From Vibrio europaeus (GTDB lineage Bacteria; Pseudomonadota; Gammaproteobacteria; Enterobacterales; Vibrionaceae): 64,000 nucleotides of DNA. The stretch covers positions 124,001 through 188,000 of the forward strand of contig NZ_LUAX01000007.1 of the NCBI RefSeq assembly GCF_001695575.1, in the 5' to 3' direction. A program made the translations under genes and the position numbers. A model generated the notes under the pieces. The model saw only the letters and a program-made list of their open reading frames with translations, did not search any database and was not told the origin of the DNA. How positions within the stretch are numbered: position 1 is the first letter of the stretch; each line of letters begins with the position of its first letter. Positions 28,136 through 37,130 of the stretch are shown here, in pieces.

Positions 28136-28444
28136 ATGAAACGCATCCTTGTGCTGCTATTAACTCTCCCTACTATCGCATTAGCAAACAACGATTTCGG
28201 CAACCCTGAATTTGGAAAAATCAAAGCACCAAGTTGCGTGTTTTGCCATGGTTCTGATGGCATAGCACCAAACCCAGCTTATCCGCATCTAAAAGGCCAA
28301 AATGCTCAATACTTGTACCAATCCATGAAAGATTATCAAGATGGACATCGCTCAGGCGCATTGGCTGACATGATGAAAGCGCAACTTTCTAGACTCAACG
28401 ACCAAGATCTCAAAGATATTGCCGCCTATTTTGCTAGTCAGTAG
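28136..28444 (+). CDS. Periplasmic c-type cytochrome, c553-like
   Basis: A 102-residue protein with a signal peptide (cleavage after about residue 16, IALA) and one haem c site CVFCH near residue 37. HLKGQNAQYLYQSMKDYQDG and the C-terminal DLKDIAAYFASQ are typical of class I cytochromes c4/c553; a Met ligand is available in MMKAQ. It should carry electrons in the periplasm. The ATG at 28136 puts the signal peptide at the N-terminus; the 28106 alternative adds ten unlikely residues. It is a single gene with no partner oxidase next to it. Confidence 0.9.
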   Translation: MKRILVLLLTLPTIALANNDFGNPEFGKIKAPSCVFCHGSDGIAPNPAYPHLKGQNAQYLYQSMKDYQDGHRSGALADMMKAQLSRLNDQDLKDIAAYFASQ

Positions 28445-28619
28445 TACAAGCTATAAAATCGAATAATGATGAACATCACGATTATTGATACGTTATAACA
28501 TTACCAAACGATATCATTCGCATTATTGCATGCAAGATAAGATGAATTTCATATAAATCCTATAATCGTAAGCCGAAGATCAAGTTTTCTTCTCATGCAC
28601 TCATTTATAGGGACGAACA

Positions 28620-30482
28620 ATGAAATATAGCCCATTGGCACTAGCCTTCCTGTCAGCAGTGGTTGCTTCAGGGTGTACAACACAAACTTCGAATGAAACG
28701 CCATTCGACCTAACGATTTTACATATCAACGATCATCACTCTCATTTAGAGCCTTCCACGCAGAAACTCAAACTAGCGGGACAATCGACTTACACTGAAG
28801 TGGGTGGATTTCCAGCACTGATTACGGCTCTTAATCAGCGTACAGAGGCGAATGAGAACGTATTAAAACTTCATGCTGGTGACGCTATCTCTGGTACGCT
28901 GTATTACGCACTATTCAAGGGCGAAGCGGATGCCGCGATGATGAATCACGCTTGCTTTGATGCTTTTGCACTCGGCAACCATGAATTTGATGATGGTGAT
29001 GCAGGGTTAGCACAGTTCCTAGATTGGATGAATGAGGGTGAGTGCTCAAAAGAGACAGAAGTGCTTGCAGCTAACGTGATTCCAAAGCAAGGCGTCTCTC
29101 CTCTCGCAAAGAACTCTGCCAACGATTACTTTAAGCCCTATACAGTAAAACAGTACGGTGAACACCAGATTGGTATCGTCGGTATTGATATTGCTGACAA
29201 GACCATGAACTCATCGAACCCAGACGAGACCACACAGTTCTTGAACGAAGTTGAAACGGCGCAAAAATACATCGATGAGTTGGTTACTAAAGGGGTGTCG
29301 AATATTGTTTTATTGACTCACTACCAATACTCGAATGACCTCCAGCTCGCTGAAGCTCTTACTGATGTAGACGTCATCATCGGCGGTGACTCACATACTC
29401 TATTGGGCGATTTCGCTGCTGTCGGCTTAAAAAGCGAAGGAGCATACCCAACACTAATGAAGAACAAAGATGGCGATCAAGTGTGTGTCGCTCAAGCTTG
29501 GCAATATTCACAAATTCTAGGTGAGTTATCGGTTTCATTTGATGGCAAAGGCAAGGTAGCAGCTTGTAACGGGACACCGCATCTACTGATCGGTTCCAAG
29601 TTCAAACGCAAAGACGAAAATGGTAAAAAGCAGGCACTTGAAGGTGCAGAGTTGGCCGCAGTGTTGGCTGATGTAGAAGCCCAGCCTAATCTTATTCAAG
29701 TTAAACCAGACGCTGCAACACAACAAACCTTATCCGCGTTTACACAAAAGCTTGATGTTATGAAGGATCAAGAGATTGCACAATCTTCTGAGCTACTGTG
29801 TTACGAGCGTGTTCCTGGTCAGCAAAAACACAATGGCGCAGACGGTTGTGATACACACACTAACCTTCATGGCTCTCAAGTGGCCGACCTTGTCGCGCAA
29901 GCGTTCTTAGCCCAAACCAAACGCGCCGATGTTGCGATTCAAAACGGCGGTGGCGCACGTGCAAACATTCCTCAAGGTAAGTTCACCGTAGCGGGAGCCA
30001 CAAAAGTGCTGCCATTTAGCAACACCATGGTAAACCTGCAAATGACAGGAGCAGAAGTTAAGAAAGTACTTAACCAAGCCGTGGACAAAGCTTACGCAGA
30101 GTATGTTGATAATAGCGCTAAAGGCTCAGATGGTGCCTACCCTTACGCAGCGGGTATTCGATATGACGTCGACTTTAACCGACCAGAAGGGCAGCGCGTT
30201 CACAATGTAGAGGTCAAAGCTAAAGGTGATGGCAGTTGGTCTAAATTGAGCGACGACAGAGAGCTGATTGTCGTGACCAATGATTACATCGCAGGTGGTA
30301 AAGATGGCTACATTGCCTTTGGTGAAGTCTCGGCTGATAAGTCGAAATACGAAAACACGTTAAAGCTCTACACTGAGACCTTTATCGACTACGTTCGTGA
30401 CCTAGCAGCAAACGGTAAGAAGATTGAAGCTGTTGCCGAGCAAGACCGCAGCACTCAAACATTCACTCCAAAAGCGAACTAA
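28620..30482 (+). CDS. 5'-nucleotidase/NAD nucleotidase lipoprotein, NadN-like
   Basis: A 620-residue lipoprotein of the metallophosphatase 5'-nucleotidase family. It has a signal peptide with lipobox VVASGC (Cys near residue 19), the metal-site motifs ILHINDHHSHLEP, HAGDAISGTLYYALFKG, GNHEFDDGD and GGDSHTLLG, and a C-terminal nucleotide-binding domain with QNGGGARANI, FSNTMVNLQMTG and AAGIRYDVDFN. These match Haemophilus NadN more closely than the Vibrio chloride-dependent NutA or E. coli UshA. NadN splits NAD to NMN and AMP and removes the 5'-phosphate, feeding salvage. NadN activity here is by recalled similarity. A terminator follows; no neighbour points to the substrate. Confidence 0.83.
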   Translation: MKYSPLALAFLSAVVASGCTTQTSNETPFDLTILHINDHHSHLEPSTQKLKLAGQSTYTEVGGFPALITALNQRTEANENVLKLHAGDAISGTLYYALFKGEADAAMMNHACFDAFALGNHEFDDGDAGLAQFLDWMNEGECSKETEVLAANVIPKQGVSPLAKNSANDYFKPYTVKQYGEHQIGIVGIDIADKTMNSSNPDETTQFLNEVETAQKYIDELVTKGVSNIVLLTHYQYSNDLQLAEALTDVDVIIGGDSHTLLGDFAAVGLKSEGAYPTLMKNKDGDQVCVAQAWQYSQILGELSVSFDGKGKVAACNGTPHLLIGSKFKRKDENGKKQALEGAELAAVLADVEAQPNLIQVKPDAATQQTLSAFTQKLDVMKDQEIAQSSELLCYERVPGQQKHNGADGCDTHTNLHGSQVADLVAQAFLAQTKRADVAIQNGGGARANIPQGKFTVAGATKVLPFSNTMVNLQMTGAEVKKVLNQAVDKAYAEYVDNSAKGSDGAYPYAAGIRYDVDFNRPEGQRVHNVEVKAKGDGSWSKLSDDRELIVVTNDYIAGGKDGYIAFGEVSADKSKYENTLKLYTETFIDYVRDLAANGKKIEAVAEQDRSTQTFTPKAN

Positions 30483-30491
30483 GCGCAAACA

Positions 30492-30525
30492 AAATGGCCA
30501 AGGTAAATACCTTGGCCATTTTTCA
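30492..30525 (+). terminator. Intrinsic terminator of the nucleotidase gene
   Basis: AAATGGCCAAGG (30492-30503) pairs with CCTTGGCCATTT (30510-30521), followed by more T. Confidence 0.88.
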
Positions 30526-30548
30526 ATCTCTAAATCAGCACAAACTGA

Positions 30549-30827
30549 TTAGGTACGATAAAGCACTTTAACCACATGCCAACCGAACTTAGTTTTCACT
30601 AAATGAGGAACCAGTGTTTCACCAGAGAAGCAAACTTTGTCGAACTGTGGAACCATTTGGCCTTTGCGAAACTCTCCTAAGTCACCACCCTTTTTGCCAG
30701 ATGGGCACGTTGAGTACTTCTTGGCAAGAGTTTGAAATTTTGCGCCTTTCTTAAGCTGCTTAATAATATCTTCCGCTTGCTCTTTATGCTTTACCAGAAT
30801 GTGCAGAGCTGCTGCTGTATTAGCCAT
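30549..30827 (-). CDS. ppiC: Parvulin peptidyl-prolyl isomerase, PpiC-like
   Basis: A 92-residue single-domain parvulin without signal peptide, therefore cytoplasmic. It shows the family sequence throughout: AAALHILVKHKEQAE at the start, FQTLAKKYSTCPSGKKGGDLGEF in the middle and KTKFGWHVVKV at the end, with the catalytic-site Cys and His residues in place. It speeds cis-trans isomerisation of peptidyl-proline bonds during folding. Its length equals E. coli PpiC. It is convergent with the nucleotidase gene. Confidence 0.94.
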   Translation of the reverse strand: MANTAAALHILVKHKEQAEDIIKQLKKGAKFQTLAKKYSTCPSGKKGGDLGEFRKGQMVPQFDKVCFSGETLVPHLVKTKFGWHVVKVLYRT

Positions 30828-31021
30828 GTTGGTGCCTCTAAAAATGACTGAGTTTGCGCGGATTGTACCTGATCAAAGTGAGATCTTCACCCAAGCCTTT
30901 AACTTAGTAAATGACGAATGACTATCTTATCGGCGTTTAGAAACAAATTTGATTTGCATCCATTGATCATCGGGGTAAATCCGTTACCATTTATAAAAAT
31001 AGTCGCACATACGAGAACCCC

Positions 31022-31957
31022 ATGGCAAAACCAGTTAGTAAAGCAAATCAGTCACAAGGCATGCTGATGTTTACTTTGACCACCAGTAAACAGTTGTTCG
31101 CTATTGGTACTCTAAAAGTTAGAGAAATTGTGCCATTTCAACCGACGACACAAATCCCCTACTCACACCACCATGTGATTGGAACCGTCACAATTCGTGA
31201 TAAGACCATTCCAGTAATTAACATGCCTGCTGCAATTGGTTTTCGCCCAATTCAGCCTGAGGAGTACGACTCCTGCTATTTGATCGTAACCGACTGCTTA
31301 CGTACTGTGGTTGCCTTTATGGTGCGCTCAATTGAAAAGATCATCGAGTGTGATTGGAAGTCGATAGAATCTGCGCCTGAAAGTGCGGGTTCAAACGTAT
31401 TCGTTACTGGTATTACTCGCTTTGAAGAGCAAATCGTTCAGATGTTGGATGTCGAGTTACTGCTATCAAAAATTTATCCGCAGTATGAATCGACTAACAT
31501 TCCAATGCTTACCGACATAGAGCGCGAAAGACTTAAAGCGCTCAATATTTTGCTGGTGGATGACTCCTCTATCGCACGCAAACAACTGTCTGATGCACTG
31601 GATAGCATCAATATCTCGTATCAGATATGTAATAACGGTCTAGATGCGCTTGATCTGATGCGCAGTGAAGCGTCAGCTAACCGTCCCGTTGATCTACTCG
31701 TTAGTGACATCGAAATGCCAGGCTTAGACGGCTATGAGCTCGCGTTCGAAACTCAAAACGATCCTGAGCTAAAAAACAGCTACGTCATTCTGCATACTTC
31801 ACTTTCTAGTGAGATTTGTGTCGACCGCGCTCAGCAAGTGGGCGCACATGAAGCGCTTGAAAAATTCAACGCAGGTGATTTGATTCAAGCAATGCTGCGC
31901 GGTGCTAGTAAGCTAGAGTCAGGTAATGTTCGAGAAGAAATGCCGGAAGGTGTCTGA
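31022..31957 (+). CDS. CheV-type chemotaxis protein (CheW plus receiver)
   Basis: A 311-residue protein. Residues 10-165 are a CheW-like coupling domain (MFTLTTSKQLFAIGTLKVREIVPFQ; TVTIRDKTIPVINMPAAIGF). Residues 175-300 are a receiver with acidic pair in NILLVDDSSIARKQL, acceptor Asp in LLVSDIEMPGLDGYEL, and a C-terminal Lys in EALEKFNAG. CheV links chemoreceptors to CheA and is tuned by phosphorylation. It is followed 195 bp later by a diguanylate cyclase, an order I recall from V. cholerae chromosome 2 (VCA0954/VCA0956). Confidence 0.93.
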   Translation: MAKPVSKANQSQGMLMFTLTTSKQLFAIGTLKVREIVPFQPTTQIPYSHHHVIGTVTIRDKTIPVINMPAAIGFRPIQPEEYDSCYLIVTDCLRTVVAFMVRSIEKIIECDWKSIESAPESAGSNVFVTGITRFEEQIVQMLDVELLLSKIYPQYESTNIPMLTDIERERLKALNILLVDDSSIARKQLSDALDSINISYQICNNGLDALDLMRSEASANRPVDLLVSDIEMPGLDGYELAFETQNDPELKNSYVILHTSLSSEICVDRAQQVGAHEALEKFNAGDLIQAMLRGASKLESGNVREEMPEGV

Positions 31958-32152
31958 TTAACATGAATTTTTAAGTTATCGTACCTGATTAAAGCTTATT
32001 GAATGTTTTACTCACACATGTAAGCATATACTTGTGCTAAAGTTCATATTAATAGTGAATAAGTCACTCCAAAGTGATACTAAACAAACATCTAGATCAG
32101 AAATCCGCTACTCTTAATGTAAAGGGTGTCGAGAAAAGAATATTCCTAAGAA

Positions 32153-33169
32153 ATGACAGACGACGACTTCAAAAAATCGACGGCTAATCTTAAAAAAGCT
32201 GTCCCACTCATGATGAAGAACCATGTAGCTGCCACACCAGCTAACTACGCTTTGTGGTACACCTACGTGGATAATGCGATCCCTCAGCTTAATCGAGAGC
32301 TAGACAGCGTTGTTGAAAATTACGGTGTCTGCCCACCAGCTGCGGGGGAACAACTGTACAACAACTATGTCGCAAGCCGTTCAGAGACTGATATGCTAGA
32401 GCTGCGCACCAATATTGAAATATTGGTGAACGAAGTTGCTAGCTCTATGACGGACACTCTGACAGATACATCTCAATTTTCCCAACTAATCGATAAGAGC
32501 TTCGACAACCTAGAGCGTGTTGAAGGCGAAGCGATGTCGATGGACGAAGTGATGACCGTTATCCGTCAGCTCGTTGTGGAGTCTAGAGAGATCAGGCACT
32601 CAACTCGCTTTCTCAATAATCAGCTTGAAACAGCAACCAAAGAGATTAATTTGCTTAAGACTCAGCTCGCTGAGGTACAACAAGATGCTCTATTCGACGC
32701 ACTAACTAGCTTGTATAATCGCCGAGCTTTCGATAATGATATCAGTACCCTAGCTCGCTCTGAGCAGAAAATGTGTTTGATTCTTGCTGACATTGATCAC
32801 TTCAAGTCGTTTAACGATACCTACGGTCATTTGTTTGGTGATACGGTGATAAAAGGCATTGCGCGCAGGCTTCAATTAAGTTGCCGTGACGGGATACAAG
32901 CTTATCGATTTGGTGGCGAAGAGTTTGCTCTGATTGTGCCAAATAAAACGCTACGTATTGCCCGCCAATTTGGTGAGAGCTTGCGGCGAGCAGTAGAGAA
33001 GCTCTCAATTAAAGATCGCCGTACCGCACAACAGGTTGGAAATATTACTATTTCAATGGGGGTTGCTGAGCTGCAACCGGGTGAGTCTGCTGAGTCTCTC
33101 ATCGAGCGAGCTGATAAGCTTCTTTATGAAGCAAAAGATCTCGGACGAAACCGTGTAATGCCACTCTAG
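32153..33169 (+). CDS. Diguanylate cyclase, VCA0956-like
   Basis: A 338-residue cytosolic protein. The first 165 residues are helical (NLKKAVPLMMKNHVAATPANYALWYTYVDN and a long coiled-coil ending NQLETATKEINLLKTQLAEVQQ), leading to a GGDEF domain (about 175-335) with the active site FGGEEF. The inhibitory RxxD is not present at the right distance (RDGI instead). The sequence and the CheV neighbour match V. cholerae VCA0956, a cyclase widely used to raise cyclic di-GMP. A strong terminator follows. Confidence 0.92.
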   Translation: MTDDDFKKSTANLKKAVPLMMKNHVAATPANYALWYTYVDNAIPQLNRELDSVVENYGVCPPAAGEQLYNNYVASRSETDMLELRTNIEILVNEVASSMTDTLTDTSQFSQLIDKSFDNLERVEGEAMSMDEVMTVIRQLVVESREIRHSTRFLNNQLETATKEINLLKTQLAEVQQDALFDALTSLYNRRAFDNDISTLARSEQKMCLILADIDHFKSFNDTYGHLFGDTVIKGIARRLQLSCRDGIQAYRFGGEEFALIVPNKTLRIARQFGESLRRAVEKLSIKDRRTAQQVGNITISMGVAELQPGESAESLIERADKLLYEAKDLGRNRVMPL

Positions 33170-33185
33170 GTGAAAAGCTATGATT

Positions 33186-33222
33186 AAAAGGCCCTAAGTG
33201 AACACTTAGGGCCTTTTGATTT
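33186..33222. terminator. Strong terminator, near-perfect long palindrome
   Basis: AAAAGGCCCTAAGTG (33186-33200) and CACTTAGGGCCTTTT (33203-33217) form 15-bp arms with A- and T-runs at both ends; it can serve both convergent genes. Confidence 0.88.
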
Positions 33223-33270
33223 TAAACCAATCGGAACAGGTCAATAGTCAGAGGCTTACTCTAATTGGCA

Positions 33271-34203
33271 TCAACCATCACTAGTGATCACATTGATTAG
33301 CTCTTGTTGAACGAGTTCGGCTTTATCGTTGTCAATCTGACAAGTCCCCGCGGCCTTATGCCCACCGCCACCATACTTGAGCATCAACTCACCCACATTG
33401 GTTTTAGAGCTTCGATCAAAAATAGATTTCCCGGTTGCAAACACGGTATTTTGCTTTTGGAAACCCCACATTTTATGGATTGAGATGTTACATTGAGGGT
33501 AAAGCGCATAGATGATAAAACGATTGCCAGCGTAGATGACCTCTTCGCTTGTTAAATCAAGAAAGATAAGATTGTCATACACCGTCACGCAACGTTGAAT
33601 CTGTTGTTTAAACAAGTTTTCGTGCTCACGGTATAAATCGATGCGCTCTTTGACATCCGGAAGATCGAGTAGCTCTTCAATCGTATGACTTTTACAGTAC
33701 TCGATTAAATCCATCATCAACGCATAATTGGAAATGCGGAATTCGCGAAAACGACCTAGACCAGTACGTGCATCCATTAGGAAGTTCAGTAAGTTCCATC
33801 CTGTTGAGTCCAAAACTTCATCACGATTAAACTGGGCCGAATCCCCTTTGTCGACCGCTTCCATCATATCTTCCCACTCAGCAGGGAATACTTCATTGCC
33901 ACCGTAATGCTCCCACACTACCCGAGCGGCGGATGGCGCGTCTGGGTCGATAATATGATTTTCGTTCTTGCCAGGGTTTCGCAAAAGTTCTGAAAGATGA
34001 TGATCGAAAACAAGATGCGCCTGTTTCACATAAGGCAAGTTCGTCACAATATCATTCTCGGTGATTTCGATTAACCCATCTTGCATGTCTTTGGGATGGA
34101 CGAACTTAATATCGTCGATAAGATCCAATTGCTTTAACAGTACAGCACAAACGAGACCGTCAAAGTCACTTCGTGTAACAAGTCGATATTTTTGATCCGA
34201 CAT
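33271..34203 (-). CDS. DHH-family phosphoesterase (exopolyphosphatase-like)
   Basis: A 310-residue enzyme of the DHH superfamily. Metal-binding motifs occur in order: TRSDFDGLVCAVLL near the N-terminus, VFDHHLSE (the DHH motif) and DKGDSAQF; the C-terminal DHHA1-type domain ends with KYGGGGHKAAGTCQ, which holds substrate phosphate. The family includes exopolyphosphatases, RecJ nucleases, NrnA-type nanoRNases and cyclic-dinucleotide phosphodiesterases. With cyclases nearby, a role in linear dinucleotide (pGpG) turnover is possible but unproven. Confidence 0.88.
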   Translation of the reverse strand: MSDQKYRLVTRSDFDGLVCAVLLKQLDLIDDIKFVHPKDMQDGLIEITENDIVTNLPYVKQAHLVFDHHLSELLRNPGKNENHIIDPDAPSAARVVWEHYGGNEVFPAEWEDMMEAVDKGDSAQFNRDEVLDSTGWNLLNFLMDARTGLGRFREFRISNYALMMDLIEYCKSHTIEELLDLPDVKERIDLYREHENLFKQQIQRCVTVYDNLIFLDLTSEEVIYAGNRFIIYALYPQCNISIHKMWGFQKQNTVFATGKSIFDRSSKTNVGELMLKYGGGGHKAAGTCQIDNDKAELVQQELINVITSDG

Positions 34204-34396
34204 CTGGCACTTCCTATGCTTAGTCTTTTTATTAAAGGATACGTAATACGAACGTACTAGGCTGCTACCTATAGCTTTGTTGTATAACTCCTTTTAATTT
34301 TAGACATCACTAACCTTTTAACAAACTCTAGACAGAGTTTTTCGTTCCTTGCCCTATACTCGATATGCTACTAATTGATTCAATATAGGTTTTATT

Positions 34397-34648
34397 ATGA
34401 AGAAAACGTGTTTTGCTCTAGTTGCTGCCAGTGTTGCCGTTCTAGCGGGTTGTGCCAATGAGCCTGATGAATATGAAGTAAAAGAATACACTTCAATGGC
34501 CAATCCAGCCGCGGTGTATTGTGTGCAGCAAGATGGCGAACTTGAGACAGTGACCGAGAATGGAGAACGCGTCACCTATTGCCAACTGCCAAGTGGCGAA
34601 CGCGTTGAAGAGTGGGATTACTACCGCCAAAACCACAAAGAGCAATAA
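34397..34648 (+). CDS. Small DUF333-family lipoprotein
   Basis: An 83-residue lipoprotein: signal peptide with lipobox VLAGC (Cys near residue 19), then a DUF333 unit, NPAAVYCVQQDGELETVTENGERVTYCQLPSGERVEEWDYYR. Proteins with this unit bind or resemble heat-shock HslJ-associated lipoproteins; no activity is established. AAAGG-like binding is weak, but the lipobox fixes the start. It is a single gene. Confidence 0.88.
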   Translation: MKKTCFALVAASVAVLAGCANEPDEYEVKEYTSMANPAAVYCVQQDGELETVTENGERVTYCQLPSGERVEEWDYYRQNHKEQ

Positions 34649-34709
34649 ACGGGCTCAACGGGGAAAGAGAGCCATTCTGACGCCCTCTTTCCTCGTAATC
34701 AGTCTCGCT

Positions 34710-35546
34710 TCAGAGCATTGACATAGCTTGCCGCTCTGGATCATATTGTCGATTAAGATTTGTTAAGCATTGGTCCAATATTCGTAGCTGTTCTACCACT
34801 TCCACTGGTGTTGCTGACGGGCTTGTCTTTTCCACAGCATTTGCGAGCAGTGCTAAGGTTTTCACTTCATTGTACTTAGATAACAGTTGTTTTAGCTCTT
34901 GAATTGCCGCCATCGCGATTTGATAAGGCTCTCGCCTCACTTGCTCTAATGTTCTGGAAAACGTCTCGCTCTTCACCCCCTCTAAATAGACCCTATAGGT
35001 TGTGATCTCATCCAGAGACAAGAATATTTGTCCCAATAAGTTAATATGTGGATACGGCACAGAAACATGTGCGTCGAGAGACATAGGAATATCGAGCTTT
35101 AAGCCACTCTCTGCACAGCGACTTTTCAACGTACGAAGTAGACCCTGCTCATCCATCAAGGTCTGTATTTCAAATATCCTTTTCAGATGATAATCGTTCG
35201 AAACAAACTGGACACTCACTTCCTGACCACTCTTACATAACTGACTTGCTATCAATTTATCTGCGGCATTTTGGATGTTCTCGATAGTGTTAGTGGATGT
35301 GTCTTCAAGAATAATATGCGGAGGCAGTTCATCCTCATAACAAAGCTGAAAGTAATCAAACATAGCCCGAGCTTCGGTTTGCGTTTGACCATCCGTCGCC
35401 CCACCGCAGAATATAATCGCGCTCTGCTCAAGCTGAAGGCTTTCTAACGCTGTCGTTAATGCCTCTACCCTTGTTCTGCCCTCAAGCGTTAGCGCATTGT
35501 TGAATAGGCGCTTACCTAGGACGAGCACCACATTAATAATGTTCAT
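34710..35546 (-). CDS. YdcF-like DUF218 protein
   Basis: A 278-residue protein whose first 190 residues form a DUF218 Rossmann-like domain: VVLVLGKRL, IIFCGGATDGQTQTEARAM, ILEDTSTNTIENI and VQFVSNDYHLKRI, the last two being family landmarks. E. coli YdcF binds S-adenosylmethionine; other members (ElyC, SanA) act in envelope maintenance but have membrane anchors, absent here. The C-terminal 80 residues are helical. Function is unknown. Confidence 0.87.
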   Translation of the reverse strand: MNIINVVLVLGKRLFNNALTLEGRTRVEALTTALESLQLEQSAIIFCGGATDGQTQTEARAMFDYFQLCYEDELPPHIILEDTSTNTIENIQNAADKLIASQLCKSGQEVSVQFVSNDYHLKRIFEIQTLMDEQGLLRTLKSRCAESGLKLDIPMSLDAHVSVPYPHINLLGQIFLSLDEITTYRVYLEGVKSETFSRTLEQVRREPYQIAMAAIQELKQLLSKYNEVKTLALLANAVEKTSPSATPVEVVEQLRILDQCLTNLNRQYDPERQAMSML

Positions 35547-35735
35547 TATTTATCCATGTCTCAATTATTCCTACTGAGTTACGCATAAACTGTACAAGCA
35601 TTCACTTTGTCGTTAGCTTATCAGAGGTTAATATTTTGTTAACATCCCGCATGCAAGACGTTATCTCCACTTGCGTGCCATACTTGTAAATAAAAGAGCC
35701 TGAAACACAGGCCACTACAACAGGAAGTAAAGTAT

Positions 35736-37106
35736 ATGCTGTCGATATTTGATATTTTCAAAGTGGGGGTTGGGCCTTCAAGCTCTCATACCAACGGGCC
35801 AATGCTCGCAGGTTATCATTTTACGCGCCTTCTCGCTTCATCCATAACCAAAGTCAGTCGTGTCCAAGTCGATCTTTATGGCTCTCTGTCACTGACAGGC
35901 AAAGGACACCACACGGACAGAGCCGTTATCTTAGGGTTACTAGGCAACAAGCCCGACACAATTAAAATGGCCAGTGCCAAACAAGCGCTTGCCACCACTA
36001 TACAGGAAGGTCATCTGATCCTTGCGAGTGCTCACACCATCGATTTTAGCTATGAGAGCGACATCTTATTCCATAGTGATAACCTTCCTCTGCATGAAAA
36101 TGGCATGACGATTACTGCCTATGACTCACTCGGCAATCAGTTAGCATTAGAAACCTACTACTCTATTGGCGGTGGATTTATTGCTACAGCCAAAGAGCTC
36201 GAAGAAGGTGGTAGCGCCAACAGCGTCGATGTTCCATTCCCATTTACAAGCGCAGACGAGATGCTAGAAATGGCCGAAACAAATGGCCTTAGCCTCGGCG
36301 GTATGATTTTAAAGAATGAAGTAAACTTTTTTAATGAAGATGAAATCACACGAAAGGCAGAACAAATCTGGAAAGTGATGTCTTTGTGTATGCAGCGTGG
36401 CTTCGAGACCGAGGGCATCTTAGAAGGTGGTCTCAACGTCACAAGGCGCGCGCCTAACTTACTTAAGAAGTTGGAAGCGAATGCTGCGGTAGAAAACGAT
36501 CCAATGGAAATCATGGATTGGATCAACCTATTCGCTTTCGCTGTCAGTGAAGAGAACGCTGCCGGTGGACAAGTGGTGACCTCACCGACCAACGGTGCAG
36601 CTGGCGTTATTCCTGCGGTACTCATGTATTACCACCGCTTTATCAAAGAACTTGATACAAAACAGCTTAAAGACTTCCTTGCTGTTGCAGGTGCAATTGG
36701 TATTTTGTACAAAACCAATGCTTCAATCTCTGGCGCAGAAGTTGGCTGTCAGGGTGAAGTGGGCGTCTCGTCATCAATGGCAGCAGCAGGCTTAACGGCG
36801 CTTCGTGGTGGTAGCAACGAGCAAATCTGTATTGCGGCAGAAATTGCCATGGAGCATTCACTCGGCATGACCTGTGATCCAATCGGTGGTCTGGTTCAAG
36901 TTCCCTGTATCGAGCGCAATGCCATGGGTGCGATGAAAGCAATCAATGCTTCACGTATGGCGCTTAAGCGTACCAGTAAGTGTCTTATCTCGCTCGATAA
37001 AGTCATCGCAACCATGTATCAAACAGGTAAAGACATGAATAAGAAGTATCGCGAAACTTCTTTAGGCGGCCTAGCGGTTATACATATGGCTCCACCTTGT
37101 GAGTAA
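35736..37106 (+). CDS. sdaA: L-serine dehydratase, iron-sulfur type
   Basis: A 456-residue enzyme that deaminates L-serine to pyruvate. The alpha/beta domains are in a single chain. It opens with SIFDIFKVGVGPSSSHTNGPM, the family's serine-binding stretch; cluster-ligand cysteines occur in GCQGEVGVSSSMAAAG, SLGMTCDPIGGLVQVPCIERNAMGA and near TSKCLISL. It needs a [4Fe-4S] cluster. It could equally be called sdaB; family members are close. It ends 24 bp from the convergent LysR gene. Confidence 0.94.
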   Translation: MLSIFDIFKVGVGPSSSHTNGPMLAGYHFTRLLASSITKVSRVQVDLYGSLSLTGKGHHTDRAVILGLLGNKPDTIKMASAKQALATTIQEGHLILASAHTIDFSYESDILFHSDNLPLHENGMTITAYDSLGNQLALETYYSIGGGFIATAKELEEGGSANSVDVPFPFTSADEMLEMAETNGLSLGGMILKNEVNFFNEDEITRKAEQIWKVMSLCMQRGFETEGILEGGLNVTRRAPNLLKKLEANAAVENDPMEIMDWINLFAFAVSEENAAGGQVVTSPTNGAAGVIPAVLMYYHRFIKELDTKQLKDFLAVAGAIGILYKTNASISGAEVGCQGEVGVSSSMAAAGLTALRGGSNEQICIAAEIAMEHSLGMTCDPIGGLVQVPCIERNAMGAMKAINASRMALKRTSKCLISLDKVIATMYQTGKDMNKKYRETSLGGLAVIHMAPPCE

Positions 37107-37130
37107 ACGGCTTAAGCTACTTAACCTAAG

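Noticed and set aside
36158..36625. 155-residue minus-strand frame opposite sdaA
   Set aside because: Shadow of the serine dehydratase gene; composition is Ser/Pro/Leu-rich as expected for a non-coding frame.
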